The notes under the pieces were generated by a model that searched no databases, was not told the origin of the DNA, and saw only the letters and a program-made list of their open reading frames with translations. Shown here in pieces: positions 8,585 through 17,345 of a DNA stretch of 64,000 nt. Made by a program: the position numbers and the translations under genes. This stretch comes from Prevotella sp. GTDB lineage: Bacteria > Bacillota > Clostridia > Oscillospirales > Ruminococcaceae. Location: contig JAMPIC010000001.1 of the NCBI GenBank assembly GCA_023663025.1, positions 184,979 through 248,978 on the forward strand, in the 5' to 3' direction. Every line of letters starts with the position of its first letter. Position 1 is the stretch's first letter.

Positions 8585-9784
8585 TTAGGTGTTTGCAATA
8601 CCTTCCATGCCGCCGTAGAGAAGCGGGAAGATAGCGCCGAGAACCAGACCTATGACAACGCCCATTATGATGATCATCACAGGTTCAAGAAGACTTACAA
8701 GACGCGTAATAGCTTCGTCGGATTCGTCCTCATAGAAGTCCGCGGTCTTTTCAAGGATAGTATCCAATGCGCCGGATTCCTCGCCGACGAAGATGATCGA
8801 GCAGAACATCGACTCGAAAACACCCGTCCTCTGGATCGAAACGGAAAGCTGTTCGCCCTGTTTTACCTCGTCAACTACCGTACGGAAAGCTTTTTCAATG
8901 TAGATATTTCCGAGGATAGCCGCCGAACGCTCGAGGCTCTCCACCATGGGTATACCGGACGAATAAAGGGAGGAAAGCGTTCTTGCGAAACGTCCCGTAT
9001 AGACTTTTATCAGAAGTTTTCCGACTTTCGGACATTTGCATATGAACTTATCCCATCTGAACCGCACTTCGGGAATTTTGAGTACAAAATAGCAAATGAA
9101 AATCACAGCCAGCACAACGGCGACGTATATGTACCAATAACCAATCAGACTGTCCGAGAATGCAAACAGAGCCTTGGAAAGAGCGGGCATTTCGTCTTCA
9201 CCCATCAGGTCTCTGAACGTAGGGAGAACGAATATACACAAAAGGATAACAACAGCAACGCAGAGAACGGCGAGTATGATAGGATACACCATTGAACTTT
9301 TGATTTTGCTGTTGAGCTTGTTCTGCTTGTCGTAGTAAAGCTCAAGACGTTTTACGATAACGTCCAGCGAACCGGAGGTCTCACCGGCCTGAACCATCGA
9401 AACAAAGAAATCGGGGAAAGCGCCCTGCTGCATTTTCAGAGCGTCGGAAAAAGAAGAACCCTTCTGAACTTCCTCGTAAACCTCTCTGAACACCTGTTTT
9501 GCAGCGTCTTTTTCCTGTTCCTTGTACAGGATATCCAATGCTCTTACCAGTGTTAGTCCGGAAGTAAGCATTGCGCTGAGCTGACGGCAGTTATAGGACA
9601 GCTCTTTCAGATTGAACTTATGAAGCGTATTTGAATCCTTGGCTTTTACTTCCTTGTAATTGGAGCAGAAAAGCCCCTTTTCATGGATTTTTTCCAAGAA
9701 GTCATTTACGTCCTCGGCGCTCATTCGGGCATTCTTGACGGTATTGCCCTGAACGTCTGTCGCCGTATAGACAAATGTCTTCAT
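8585..9784 (-). CDS. pilC: Pilus inner-membrane platform protein PilC/GspF
   Basis: 399 aa, the usual length for the family. It contains two T2SS-F domains (about residues 60-185 and 265-390), each with the family signature (LSAMLTSGLTLVRALDIL; LSSLYSSGIPMVESLERSA). Three hydrophobic stretches match the family's membrane segments (about residues 163-190, 212-232 and 366-392). In the family, PilC couples PilB ATPase motion to pilin extraction from the membrane. It is the first gene of the minus-strand pilus operon and follows a good promoter. Confidence 0.93.
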   Translation of the reverse strand: MKTFVYTATDVQGNTVKNARMSAEDVNDFLEKIHEKGLFCSNYKEVKAKDSNTLHKFNLKELSYNCRQLSAMLTSGLTLVRALDILYKEQEKDAAKQVFREVYEEVQKGSSFSDALKMQQGAFPDFFVSMVQAGETSGSLDVIVKRLELYYDKQNKLNSKIKSSMVYPIILAVLCVAVVILLCIFVLPTFRDLMGEDEMPALSKALFAFSDSLIGYWYIYVAVVLAVIFICYFVLKIPEVRFRWDKFICKCPKVGKLLIKVYTGRFARTLSSLYSSGIPMVESLERSAAILGNIYIEKAFRTVVDEVKQGEQLSVSIQRTGVFESMFCSIIFVGEESGALDTILEKTADFYEDESDEAITRLVSLLEPVMIIIMGVVIGLVLGAIFPLLYGGMEGIANT

Positions 9785-9921
9785 AAATATTTGACACCTC
9801 CGATATGGATAGAATTATCTTCGGGCAGATTCACGCCGCTCCGGCGCGGCAGGGACGCTGTTCTCCCAATGGAAAAACGCGCTGAGAAGTTCCGCACAAA
9901 AATGCCCACGATACTTTAAAT

Positions 9922-9950
9922 ATTATAACATTTTATTATAAATTTGGCAA
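9922..9950 (-). promoter_or_regulatory. Sigma-A promoter of the pilus operon
   Basis: Read on the minus strand: TTGCCA (9950-9945), 17-bp spacer, TATAAT (9927-9922). It lies about 138 bp before the pilC start and is the only strong promoter seen for the six-gene operon. Confidence 0.7.
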
Positions 9951-10070
9951 TATGTTATTTTTAACAAATCCGCAATGAATATCTGCACATTTTCACAAAA
10001 AACACACATTGAACAGTGGGCGGTATTAACAAAACTGTCCAAACCCGGGCGAAAAAATATTGTGAAACAA

Positions 10071-10892
10071 TTAACAAATATTTAAGAGCCTTTCCGCGTT
10101 GACGTGGGATATCATTTCCCGCTCCTCGGGGGTCAGGGGGAGACGCTCCAGCATTTCCCTTTCGCGGCATGACGGGTGCCAAGGGCAGTCCGAAGCGAAC
10201 AGTATCTTGTCCGCACCGTGGTTTCTGAATATCCTCATCGCCTGCTCGTCGGAGATCGTGCCGTCTATGTAGGCGGTGTCGAAGTAAACGTCCCTGCCCA
10301 CAAGGTATTTTTCCACATCGTCCCAGCGTTCGTTGCCGCCCAGATGGGCGAGGATAAGGGTCATTTCGGGAACGGCGTCCAGCACAGCCGCGCTCATTTT
10401 GGGGGTGCAGTGGATACAGTCCGGGGACATAGCGTCCAGACCCGCGTGGAAAACCACGGGCAGGTCAAGCTCCGCGCACTTGCGGTACAGTGGGAAGAGC
10501 CGTTCCTCGTCCGCGAAAAAGCCCTGATAATCGGGGTGGAGCTTCACGCCGTGCAGACCGAGGGACTTTATCCGTTCAAGTTCGGCGAAAGCGTCCTCCG
10601 CGTCGGGGTGGACGGAGCCGAAGCAGTAGAGAACGCCGCTGTTGGCGGTTTGAACGTCCTTCGCCCAGTTATTGATGACCGTCTGCTGAGACGTCTTGGT
10701 AGCTATAGGTAAAATGACGGCTTTGTCGACTTTCCATTCGGGAAGTTTTTCCAGAAGCTCGCCCACAGTGCCCCTCGTGGCGGCGGGGACGGAAGCTCCG
10801 TAGCCGGACTTGATAAGGGTCTGCTCGAGCTTGGATATAGCTTTTTCGGCGATTTTGTCGGCGAAAGCGTGGGTGTGGAAATCAATGTACAT
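10071..10892 (-). CDS. Amidohydrolase-related (PF04909-type) metal-dependent hydrolase
   Basis: 273-aa TIM-barrel hydrolase. It shows the N-terminal metal motif DFHTHAF, the lysine/histidine strand GVKLHPDYQG, VVFHAG, ILAHLGGN and the late aspartate in FASDCPWHP, all in the order of amidohydrolase-2 (PF04909) family members. The substrate cannot be told from sequence; relatives include decarboxylases and lactonases. It stands alone between the pilus promoter region and a hairpin-array repeat, on the minus strand, with AGGAG before the ATG. Confidence 0.85.
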   Translation of the reverse strand: MYIDFHTHAFADKIAEKAISKLEQTLIKSGYGASVPAATRGTVGELLEKLPEWKVDKAVILPIATKTSQQTVINNWAKDVQTANSGVLYCFGSVHPDAEDAFAELERIKSLGLHGVKLHPDYQGFFADEERLFPLYRKCAELDLPVVFHAGLDAMSPDCIHCTPKMSAAVLDAVPEMTLILAHLGGNERWDDVEKYLVGRDVYFDTAYIDGTISDEQAMRIFRNHGADKILFASDCPWHPSCREREMLERLPLTPEEREMISHVNAERLLNIC

Positions 10893-11017
10893 TTTTAACG
10901 CTCCTTTTGATGTTACAATTATACCATATTATAATTCAAATGTCAAATTTTTTATGTAATTTTGCTGAAAAAATTGCACAAAAATTTTTCTTCCGACTGC
11001 GGGGGGGGGAATTGATT

Positions 11018-11620
11018 TAAATTGTTGTTTAGCGCACAAACAAAACGTTAGCGTAATGCGCGGCGAAGCCGCGACTAAAAGTTTCGCCCGCCTTTTCAAA
11101 GGCGGCAGGTTTCCAAAGGGCAGAGCCCTTTGGTCGCTCCCCGCAGGGAGCGAAATCCCTTTCGTTCCGAACGGTGAAAGGGGTGAGGAATGGCGACAGC
11201 CATTCCGAGGGGGAGCGGACACGACCGCTCCCCCTTTTGACAGTACGCAGTACAGTAACCCTTGAAAACAGTCCTGTGGACTGTTTTCAACGAGACAAAA
11301 TTATGTTGGGTTTCCCGGCGTAACTATGGGTCTGCTTCGTCCAAAACGTCCCACCGGGACGTTTTGGAGATATATTTTGCCTCGTGCATAACAAAGGAGG
11401 GGCGGTCGTGTTCGCCCCTCCTCGAAACGCTGTCGCGTTTCTCACCTCCTGCTCCGTTTCGGACGAATGCGCCCTACGGGCGCGGGGGATTTCGCCCTCT
11501 GCGGAGGGCGACCAGGGGCTCTGCCCCGTGGACCTCGCAGCCTTGAAAGGCTGGCGAACTTTTTAGTCGCGGCTTCGCCGCCCAATACTCGTTACATGTT
11601 CTGCTGTAAACAACAATTTA
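11018..11620. repeat. Hairpin-array repeat element, copy 1 (two inverted half-units)
   Basis: 603-bp imperfect palindrome without a credible gene. The outer 14-bp inverted repeats are TAAATTGTTGTTTA (11018-11031) and its complement (11607-11620). Each arm is a series of short hairpins in the same order: CGCGGCGAAGCCGCG, the Lys-like CCTTTTCAAAGG stem, CAAAGGGCAGAGCCCTTTG, CGCTCCCCGCAGGGAGCG, GAATGGCGACAGCCATTC, a GGGGAGCGG...CCGCTCCCC stem, and a hairpin of the AAAACGTCCC/GGGACGTTTT type near the centre. The right arm repeats them inverted with different stem bases but preserved pairing. The weak open frames through it are not supported as genes. Confidence 0.85.
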
Positions 11621-11632
11621 ATTTCCAAAAAA

Positions 11633-11652
11633 CGGACGGGAAACCCCGTCCG
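11633..11652 (-). terminator. Terminator for the XRE-membrane regulator gene
   Basis: Stem CGGACGGG (11633-11640) / CCCGTCCG (11645-11652), with a T-run on the minus strand (AAAAAA at 11627-11632). It follows the gene at 11669-12898 and abuts the hairpin-array element. Confidence 0.75.
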
Positions 11653-11668
11653 CTTTTTATCCGATTTT

Positions 11669-12898
11669 TCAGCTCCTCACGGCGCTTTGATTTCCCGCCG
11701 AAGCTTTCTTTTTATTTCTGTAGTGCGATATCACGATATAGTACAGCGGTATGGACAGTCCGATAGGCGCCCACATAAGCGCGAACCATATCTCGCTGAA
11801 CCTCCAGACAAAATAGTTCAGCAATATTCCCATTCCCACATAAACGATAACGCACAGAACGGGATAGCAGAATATCAGCGGATTGCGCTTTTTAACGGCG
11901 GGGTACGCCGTGTAGTACAGCGGTATGGTCAGGAATATCAGCCACATAAGTCCGTACCAGTTGTCGCTGAAGTTCCAGAAGAAGCAGTCGAAAAATCCGC
12001 CTATCGAGAAGTATGCGAACGCGCAGAAAACAGGGTAGCAGAATATCATTGGATTGCGCTTTCTCAGAGCCTCCTTGCCCGTGTAGTACAGCGGGATAAG
12101 CAGGAACAGCGTCCAGCCGGGGTGGGCAAGGTTTATGGCGCAGGCAATGAAAAACAGTCCCGTTATCAGAATGGGGAACGTCTTATCCAACAGCGTCATG
12201 GGTCTGCGGTTTTGGGAGGACTTTTGGCTGCCGCCGCTTTGACCTCCGCTGTAATTCCGCCCGTTTTCCTTGGCGTCGATTTTCTTTTCCAGCTTGTCTA
12301 AGCCTTTTTCGATGCCGCCGCACATTTTGTCGAGACCTTTGTTAAGTCCGTCGCAGAATTTTTCCACGCTGCTTTCCCAGTCCTTGCCGTTTCCCGCGCT
12401 TGCTTTGCGCGCGCCCTCTTCGATTTTTTTGCCCGCGGCGTTCAGGACGTCCCCCACGGCAAGCCCCGCTTTTTCGATTGCGTCGCCGATGCCGCCCGAG
12501 GCTTTCTTTTCCTCCTCGCCCAGATCCGCGCCGAAGGGCGAGCCTTGCGGTACGGACGTGCTTTCATGCACGGACGCGCCGGGGTATATTTCCTCCTCGG
12601 TGTAGTTTTCGGGGACGGCTTCTCTGACGGGTTCGTCCCGGTAGCCGTAATCGTCCTTTTTGAGGGATATGCCGCCGTCTGTCCGCGCGGAGGGATTTTC
12701 CGCGTTCAGAAGCTCGTCGATGGATATGCCGTAAAGTTTTGCCAGCAGGATAAGGTTATCCGTGTCGGGGGAAGCCTCCGCCCGTTCCCACTTGGACACC
12801 GCCTGTCTTGACACGCCTATTTTGGCGGCAAGCTCCTCCTGCGAAAGGTTGTTTTTATTTCTCATTTGGCGGAGACGGTTTGCGGTCTCGATGTTCAT
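11669..12898 (-). CDS. XRE-family helix-turn-helix regulator fused to a duplicated membrane domain
   Basis: 409 aa. Residues 5-60 are an XRE HTH (LRQMRNKNNLSQEELAAKIG, VSRQAVSKWERAEASP). A polar, Glu/Lys-rich linker follows to about residue 235. The C-terminal third is hydrophobic with four or five predicted membrane segments. It contains an internal duplication of about 58 residues: IPLYYTGKEALRKRNPMIFC and IPLYYTAYPAVKKRNPLIFC, each followed by a similar CYPV...F(F/Y)W segment. Such HTH-membrane fusions are common in Clostridia and may sense envelope state or a ligand (inference). It has its own promoter. Confidence 0.85.
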   Translation of the reverse strand: MNIETANRLRQMRNKNNLSQEELAAKIGVSRQAVSKWERAEASPDTDNLILLAKLYGISIDELLNAENPSARTDGGISLKKDDYGYRDEPVREAVPENYTEEEIYPGASVHESTSVPQGSPFGADLGEEEKKASGGIGDAIEKAGLAVGDVLNAAGKKIEEGARKASAGNGKDWESSVEKFCDGLNKGLDKMCGGIEKGLDKLEKKIDAKENGRNYSGGQSGGSQKSSQNRRPMTLLDKTFPILITGLFFIACAINLAHPGWTLFLLIPLYYTGKEALRKRNPMIFCYPVFCAFAYFSIGGFFDCFFWNFSDNWYGLMWLIFLTIPLYYTAYPAVKKRNPLIFCYPVLCVIVYVGMGILLNYFVWRFSEIWFALMWAPIGLSIPLYYIVISHYRNKKKASAGNQSAVRS

Positions 12899-12939
12899 AA
12901 TATCATCCTTTCTTTGCGAATGTGTTTCTTTATGGCAAT

Positions 12940-12968
12940 ATTATATCACATATATTATTATAATGCAA
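12940..12968 (-). promoter_or_regulatory. Sigma-A promoter of the XRE-membrane regulator
   Basis: Minus strand TTGCAT (12968-12963), 17-bp spacer, TATAAT (12945-12940), about 42 bp before the start codon. Confidence 0.7.
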
Positions 12969-13066
12969 GCGATTTTAGGTTGCATTTTAAATTTTTTTGG
13001 GCGCAACCGATAGTTGCGGAGGAGACGGATTTTACTTCCCGGGGTCTGCCGCACGGATAAAAAAAA

Positions 13067-13096
13067 CGCACAAAACCACATCTGCGGTTTTGCGCG
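13067..13096 (-). terminator. Terminator of the CarD-like gene
   Basis: 11-bp stem CGCACAAAACC (13067-13077) / GGTTTTGCGCG (13086-13096) with one G-T wobble; the A-run at 13059-13066 gives eight U on the minus-strand RNA. Confidence 0.85.
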
Positions 13097-13122
13097 GTTT
13101 GCTTGCTGCATATTTCCGAAAC

Positions 13123-13644
13123 TCAAACTTTATCGGGACTGTCCTGCTTTTCGGCGATCCTTTTTTTAATAAAGTCGGGGACTTCGTTTTCCTTTATCCC
13201 GAGGACGAAAGCGATCTCGCCGTGAAGCATATGCTCAGCCGCTGTAAAGGCTCTTTCGTCTGCGGCAATAAGACGCTTCCCTATATCGGCGCGGTGCTCC
13301 TTTTCCGCGTGAACAGCCTTGATAATGCCGATCATTCCGCCGAAATCGCAGTTTTTGAGTATAGCTCCGAAGCGTTCGGAGCGCTCGTTTTTGTCGCTTG
13401 ACCATACGGCTTCCGTCTGAGGTATGCCGTCGATAAGGCTGTATATCTCTTCCTTTGTAAGCAGCCGTCTTATTCCCGATTCGGCGGTCTTTACGGGAAC
13501 ATAGTACGCCGAATTCCTGTACTCCACGGGCGCAAGCTTATAGTACTCGTTTGAGGACACTCCGTCAAAGCAGCGTTTGGTTTTTTCTTCCACGCGGCAG
13601 ACCTCTCCCGCGCCGTACATTACATATTCGCCGATGTCAAACAT
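13123..13644 (-). CDS. CarD/CdnL-family transcription regulator
   Basis: 173 aa from the ATG at 13644 (GGTGA 6 nt upstream; a TTG start 12 nt further up is possible but less well placed). The N-terminus MFDIGEYVMYGAGEVCRVEE is the RNA-polymerase-interacting Tudor-like CarD/TRCF domain. It is followed by KLAPVEYRNSAYYVPV and a helical C-terminal domain. CarD family proteins bind the RNAP beta subunit and stabilise open complexes. It is monocistronic with its own terminator. Paralogues in Clostridia often regulate growth-rate or stress genes; the specific role here is unknown. Confidence 0.85.
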   Translation of the reverse strand: MFDIGEYVMYGAGEVCRVEEKTKRCFDGVSSNEYYKLAPVEYRNSAYYVPVKTAESGIRRLLTKEEIYSLIDGIPQTEAVWSSDKNERSERFGAILKNCDFGGMIGIIKAVHAEKEHRADIGKRLIAADERAFTAAEHMLHGEIAFVLGIKENEVPDFIKKRIAEKQDSPDKV

Positions 13645-13831
13645 AATTTTCACCAATCTTCCGCTGACGGCAGCAGCGAAGTTTCCCGCGCAAAGCGGCG
13701 CGGGCGGACAGAAGCTTCTGCGGAACAGCTTATTTACTTATAATTATATCATATTCCGCAAGATTTTTCAAAGGCGATTTTGCACAAATTTAAGTATTTA
13801 ACGTTGTACAACAGGTCTGCAAAAGGGGATT

Positions 13832-15397
13832 TCAAGCGCCTGCCGAGCGTTCTGCGGGAAGTCCCGCGATATATCTTTCCATAAATGACTTGAACCCCTT
13901 CGCTCCCTCCTCTGTGGGTTCGAGAGCTTCTTTTTTCATTCCCGCAAAGACCTCGCTTTCGAGGAAATCCGCAAGGGATTTTCCCCCGCCGAGAACGGAG
14001 TAAGCCGCCAGCAGAGCCATTCCCCAAGCGCCGCCCTCGCCCGCCGTCTCCATAACCGCCACCGGGGTTTCGAGCGCGTCCGCGTAGACCTGCTGCGCCG
14101 CACCCTTTACCTTGAAAAGTCCGCCGTGACCCGTGAACTGCTCCGCAGAGACTTTTTCCTTTTCAAAGAGAATATCCATTCCGTACTTGAGCGCGGCGGC
14201 GGAGGAATAAAGCTGCGCCCTAAAAAAGTCCGCAAGGGTCATGGTACTGTCGGGAGTGCGAAAGTACATGGGTCTGCCGTTTTCCACGCCTATGACCGGC
14301 TCGCCCGACAGGCAGTTGTAGGCAGTTATCCCTCCGCAGCCGGGATCGCCTTTCATGGCGTTTCCGTAAAGGGTCTCGTACAGCTCGGTTTTGGACAGCG
14401 GCTTGCCGATCAGCTCGGCAAATTCCCCGAACATTCCCGCCCAGGCGTCAAGCTCGGAGCAGCAGTTGTTGCAGTGCACCATTGCCACGGGGCTTCCGTC
14501 GGGGGTCGTCACCATGTCTATCTCGGGGTAAACTCCCGAAAGGCTTTTGTCGAGCACCAGCATTGAGAAAACCGACGTGCCCGCGGAAATGTTTCCCGTT
14601 CCCGCGCGCACAGCGTTCGCCGCAGCCATGCCCGTTCCCGCGTCTCCCTCGGGGGGACAGAACGGTATCCCCGCTTTCAGTCTGCCCGACGGGTCGAGAA
14701 GTCTCGCGCCGCTTTCCGTAAGCGTGCCGCACCGTTCCCCCGCCGCCGCGGCCTGCGGGAAAATTCCCCTTATATCTTTAGCAAAGCCTTTTTCCGCAAG
14801 CTTATCGCCGTATTTTTTCAGCATTGCGGCGTCGTAGCCGTTTCCGCTCACGGGGAAAATTCCCGACGCGTCGCCTGTTCCCACGGCTCTCACGCCCGTG
14901 AGAAGATAATGGACGTACCCCGCCAGAGTGGTAACATGGGCGATTTGCGGGACGTGGGGCTCGCCGTCCAGAACAGCCTGATAAAGGTGCGAAGCCGTCC
15001 ACCTGAGAGGCATATTGAACCGAAGCAGCTCGGTAAGCTCGGAGGCGGCTTTCTCGGTATTGGTGTTCCGCCACGTCCTGAACGGAACGAGAAGCCTGTC
15101 CTCACCGTCGAAAGCGAGATAGCCGTGCATCATTGCGGAAACGCCCATAGCCCCCACGGTCTCGAGGGGAACGCCGAAACGCTCCTCAACGTCCCGCGAA
15201 AGGGAAGCGAAGCAGCTTTGAAGCCCTGCGCGGATATCCTCCTCGGAATAAGTCCACAAGCCGTTTTCGAGACGGTTCTCCCAGTCGTGCGAGCCTTGCG
15301 CGACCGGGGAAAAGTCCTCCCCTGTAAGGCAGGCTTTAATGCGGGTCGAACCGAATTCGATGCCCAAAAAGGTTTTGCTGAAATTGATCTGCGGCAT
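13832..15397 (-). CDS. FGGY-family carbohydrate kinase (xylulokinase/ribulokinase-like)
   Basis: 521 aa. It contains the N-terminal phosphate loop LGIEFGSTRIKACL, the strand VGAMGVSAMMHGYLAFD, the central GTGDASGIFPVS motif, EGDAGTGMAAANAVRAGTGN and a C-terminal GLFKVKG...ETAGEGGAWGMALLA segment. These are the two FGGY actin-like domains in order. Members phosphorylate pentuloses and related sugars with ATP in the cytoplasm. Sequence alone does not separate D-xylulose, L-ribulose or L-fuculose. No sugar isomerase, epimerase or transporter is next to it, so the pathway is open. The ATG at 15397 has AGGAGG upstream, and a consensus promoter lies 72 bp further. Confidence 0.87.
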   Translation of the reverse strand: MPQINFSKTFLGIEFGSTRIKACLTGEDFSPVAQGSHDWENRLENGLWTYSEEDIRAGLQSCFASLSRDVEERFGVPLETVGAMGVSAMMHGYLAFDGEDRLLVPFRTWRNTNTEKAASELTELLRFNMPLRWTASHLYQAVLDGEPHVPQIAHVTTLAGYVHYLLTGVRAVGTGDASGIFPVSGNGYDAAMLKKYGDKLAEKGFAKDIRGIFPQAAAAGERCGTLTESGARLLDPSGRLKAGIPFCPPEGDAGTGMAAANAVRAGTGNISAGTSVFSMLVLDKSLSGVYPEIDMVTTPDGSPVAMVHCNNCCSELDAWAGMFGEFAELIGKPLSKTELYETLYGNAMKGDPGCGGITAYNCLSGEPVIGVENGRPMYFRTPDSTMTLADFFRAQLYSSAAALKYGMDILFEKEKVSAEQFTGHGGLFKVKGAAQQVYADALETPVAVMETAGEGGAWGMALLAAYSVLGGGKSLADFLESEVFAGMKKEALEPTEEGAKGFKSFMERYIAGLPAERSAGA

Positions 15398-15468
15398 AAT
15401 GTTACCTCCTGTTATAATTTAATTGAAATATACATAAAGACGATATCTTTCACAAGCTTACTGTACAG

Positions 15469-15497
15469 ATTATACCATATATTTCCGCGGATTTCAA
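15469..15497 (-). promoter_or_regulatory. Sigma-A promoter of the FGGY kinase gene
   Basis: Minus strand TTGAAA (15497-15492), 17-bp spacer, TATAAT (15474-15469). Confidence 0.75.
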
Positions 15498-15546
15498 ATC
15501 TTTTTTGCTCTTTTTTCACAAAGATTTCACGCCGGAACTTTCCCGC

Positions 15547-15563
15547 TTAACATTGGCTTAACA
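15547..15563 (+). promoter_or_regulatory. Pho-box-like direct repeat upstream of the VTC operon
   Basis: Two exact TTAACA hexamers at 15547-15552 and 15558-15563, separated by 5 bp (11-bp period), 48 bp before the VTC start. A weaker TTTCAC copy lies two periods upstream (15525-15530). TT(A/T)ACA-N5-TT(A/T)ACA is the known PhoP binding pattern of Bacillus. Phosphate-starvation control of a polyphosphate-type gene would make sense, but the link is inferred from the motif. Confidence 0.6.
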
Positions 15564-15610
15564 TTGAAGGTGTATGCTGAATACATACCCGAAAGAAAGA
15601 AGTGATACAT

Positions 15611-16306
15611 ATGGACGAACCGAAATACCGCCACGAATACAAGCACTTTATAAATATGTCCGACTTTATAACGCTGTCGGGAAAGATCGGGGTTATCGCC
15701 GCCCCCGATGAGCATATGAAAAACGGCTCTTATTTTGTGCGGAGTCTTTATTTCGACGATCCGAACGACAAGGCTCTCCGCGAAAAGCTGGACGGGAACT
15801 GCCGCCGCGAAAAGTTCAGGATACGCTTTTACGATATGGACGACGGTTTTATCCGCCTTGAAAAGAAAATCAAACGGTCGGGACTGTGCATGAAGCTTTC
15901 CGCACCGCTGACCCGCGAAAAAACGGAGCGTCTGATACGGGGGGATTATGCCTTTCTCGCGGAGGAGGACGAGCCGCTGCTGAGGGAGCTTTACGCGAAG
16001 ATGTCGGCTGAGCTGCTGCGTCCGAAGCTGACGGTGGACTACAACAGGAAAGCCTGCGTTTATCCGGCGGGGAATGTGCGGGTCACGTTCGACTTCAATA
16101 TCCGTTCGGACGAAAACACCGCCGCTTTTTTCGAGCCTGCGCCTGCGGCGTTTCCCGTGCCGGCGGCGTGTTCGGCAGTGATACTGGAAGTCAAGTACGA
16201 CGAGTTCCTGCCGCAGTTTATCGCGGATATATTACAGCTTGAGGGCAGACAGGCGGGAGCGTTTTCCAAGTACGCGGCGGGACGGTTCGCGTGCGGAACG
16301 CTGTGA
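15611..16306 (+). CDS. VTC-domain (polyphosphate polymerase-type) protein
   Basis: 231 aa from the ATG at 15611; the GTG at 15602 is also in frame but lies over the ribosome site. It is a single VTC domain, the triphosphate-tunnel fold of yeast Vtc4 that polymerises phosphate from ATP. Basic tunnel strands are visible in order: YRHEYKHFI, RSLYFDD, REKFRIRFY, LEKKIKRSG, RPKLTVDYNRKA, RVTFDFNIRSD and the acidic ILEVKYDEFLP. No membrane segment or SPX domain. In many Firmicutes this gene is followed by DUF4956 and CotH genes, as here. The product of the bacterial version is not established to my knowledge. The operon is split by a repeat at 16364-16602. Confidence 0.88.
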   Translation: MDEPKYRHEYKHFINMSDFITLSGKIGVIAAPDEHMKNGSYFVRSLYFDDPNDKALREKLDGNCRREKFRIRFYDMDDGFIRLEKKIKRSGLCMKLSAPLTREKTERLIRGDYAFLAEEDEPLLRELYAKMSAELLRPKLTVDYNRKACVYPAGNVRVTFDFNIRSDENTAAFFEPAPAAFPVPAACSAVILEVKYDEFLPQFIADILQLEGRQAGAFSKYAAGRFACGTL

Positions 16307-16363
16307 TACTGTAAAAGGCATACGAAAAGCAACTGTATTTGAACAAAAAATAAAAAAACATTC

Positions 16364-16602
16364 CAAAAAGTTCGCCAGCCTTTCAAGGCTGCGAGGTCCA
16401 CGGGGCAGAGCCCCTGGTCGCCACTCCATTCGCAGAATGGAGACCCGCAGGGAGCGAAATCCTTTTCGTCCTAAAACGGAGAGGGTGGTGAGAAATGGCG
16501 ACAGCCATTTCGAGGCGGGGCGAACACGACCGCCCCGCCTTGTTTCAGCACGCGGTAAAATATATCTCCAAAACGTCACAGTGTGACGTTTTGGACGGAA
16601 CA
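16364..16602. repeat. Hairpin-array repeat element, single half-unit inside the VTC operon
   Basis: One half-unit of the element seen at 11.0 and 19.3 kb, in plus orientation, starting at AAAAAGTTCGCCAGCC and ending after an AAAACGTCACAGTGTGACGTTTT-type hairpin (about 16570-16592). It holds the GGGGCAGAGCCCC stem, the GGGAGCG stem enlarged by an extra ACTCCATTCGCAGAATGGAG hairpin, the GAAATGGCGACAGCCATTTC stem and the GGCGGGGCG...CGCCCCGCC stem. It fills most of the 347-bp gap between the VTC and DUF4956 genes. Confidence 0.8.
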
Positions 16603-16653
16603 ATCCTATAGTTCCTATTATGAAAAAACAAAATTTTATTGGAGGAAACTATC

Positions 16654-17325
16654 ATGACCTTTAACGACATTTTCAAATCAAGCTTTCTGGAAAAAGTAAG
16701 CGGCTTCTCTCTCCTCGACGTTATCGTCGCCATGGCTGTGGCTTTCGCTCTCGGACTTTTCATTTACCTTGTTTACAAAAAGACCTTCCGGGGCGTAATG
16801 TACAGCAGTTCGTTCGGGGTCGCGCTCATGGCTATGACCCTTATCACCACGCTGATCATACTTGCGGTAACGTCCAATGTTATACTTTCCCTCGGTATGG
16901 TGGGCGCGCTGTCCATCGTCCGCTTCAGGACGGCTGTCAAAGAGCCTTTGGACATCGCTTTCCTTTTCTGGGCGATATCCGCCGGAATTGTCACGGGCGC
17001 GGGACTTATCCCTCTCGCCGTGGTGGGTTCGGTGCTTATAGGTATCGTTCTGCTGGTTTTCGTGAACAGAAAAACTTCCGATACGCCCTATATCGCAGTG
17101 ATAAGCTGCGCCGACGAAAACGCCGAAAAGCGGGTATGGGAAATTCTCAAAGCCAATACCGCAAAGCAGCTTCTCAAATCCAAAACAGTCACGGCGGAGG
17201 GCACGGAGCTTACCGTCGAAATAAAGCTGACGGACAGCTCCGCAAAGGTGTGCAACCTTATTTCCGAGGCTGAGGGCGTGGGAAAATGCGTGCTTGTCAG
17301 CTATAACGGCGAGTATATGTCCTGA
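16654..17325 (+). CDS. DUF4956 membrane protein
   Basis: 223 aa from the ATG at 16654, fixed by GGAGG at 16641-16645 (an in-frame TTG at 16639 lies over the ribosome site). Three or four transmembrane helices lie in residues 20-140, and a soluble alpha/beta domain of about 80 residues ends the protein. The conserved segment SLGMVGALSIVRFRTAVKEP, with its Arg/Lys cluster, lies between membrane helices and is typical of DUF4956. Its function is unknown. Constant pairing with a VTC-domain protein suggests a membrane partner of that enzyme, perhaps a polymer channel (inference). Confidence 0.88.
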   Translation: MTFNDIFKSSFLEKVSGFSLLDVIVAMAVAFALGLFIYLVYKKTFRGVMYSSSFGVALMAMTLITTLIILAVTSNVILSLGMVGALSIVRFRTAVKEPLDIAFLFWAISAGIVTGAGLIPLAVVGSVLIGIVLLVFVNRKTSDTPYIAVISCADENAEKRVWEILKANTAKQLLKSKTVTAEGTELTVEIKLTDSSAKVCNLISEAEGVGKCVLVSYNGEYMS

Positions 17326-17345
17326 CCGAAAAGGGGGGAAACTCT

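Noticed and set aside
11056..11766. Several overlapping small open frames through the hairpin arrays (also at 16.2-16.6 and 19.3-19.9 kb)
   Set aside because: They follow the palindromic repeats in several frames on both strands, lack ribosome sites, and the stems covary as structure and not as codons.
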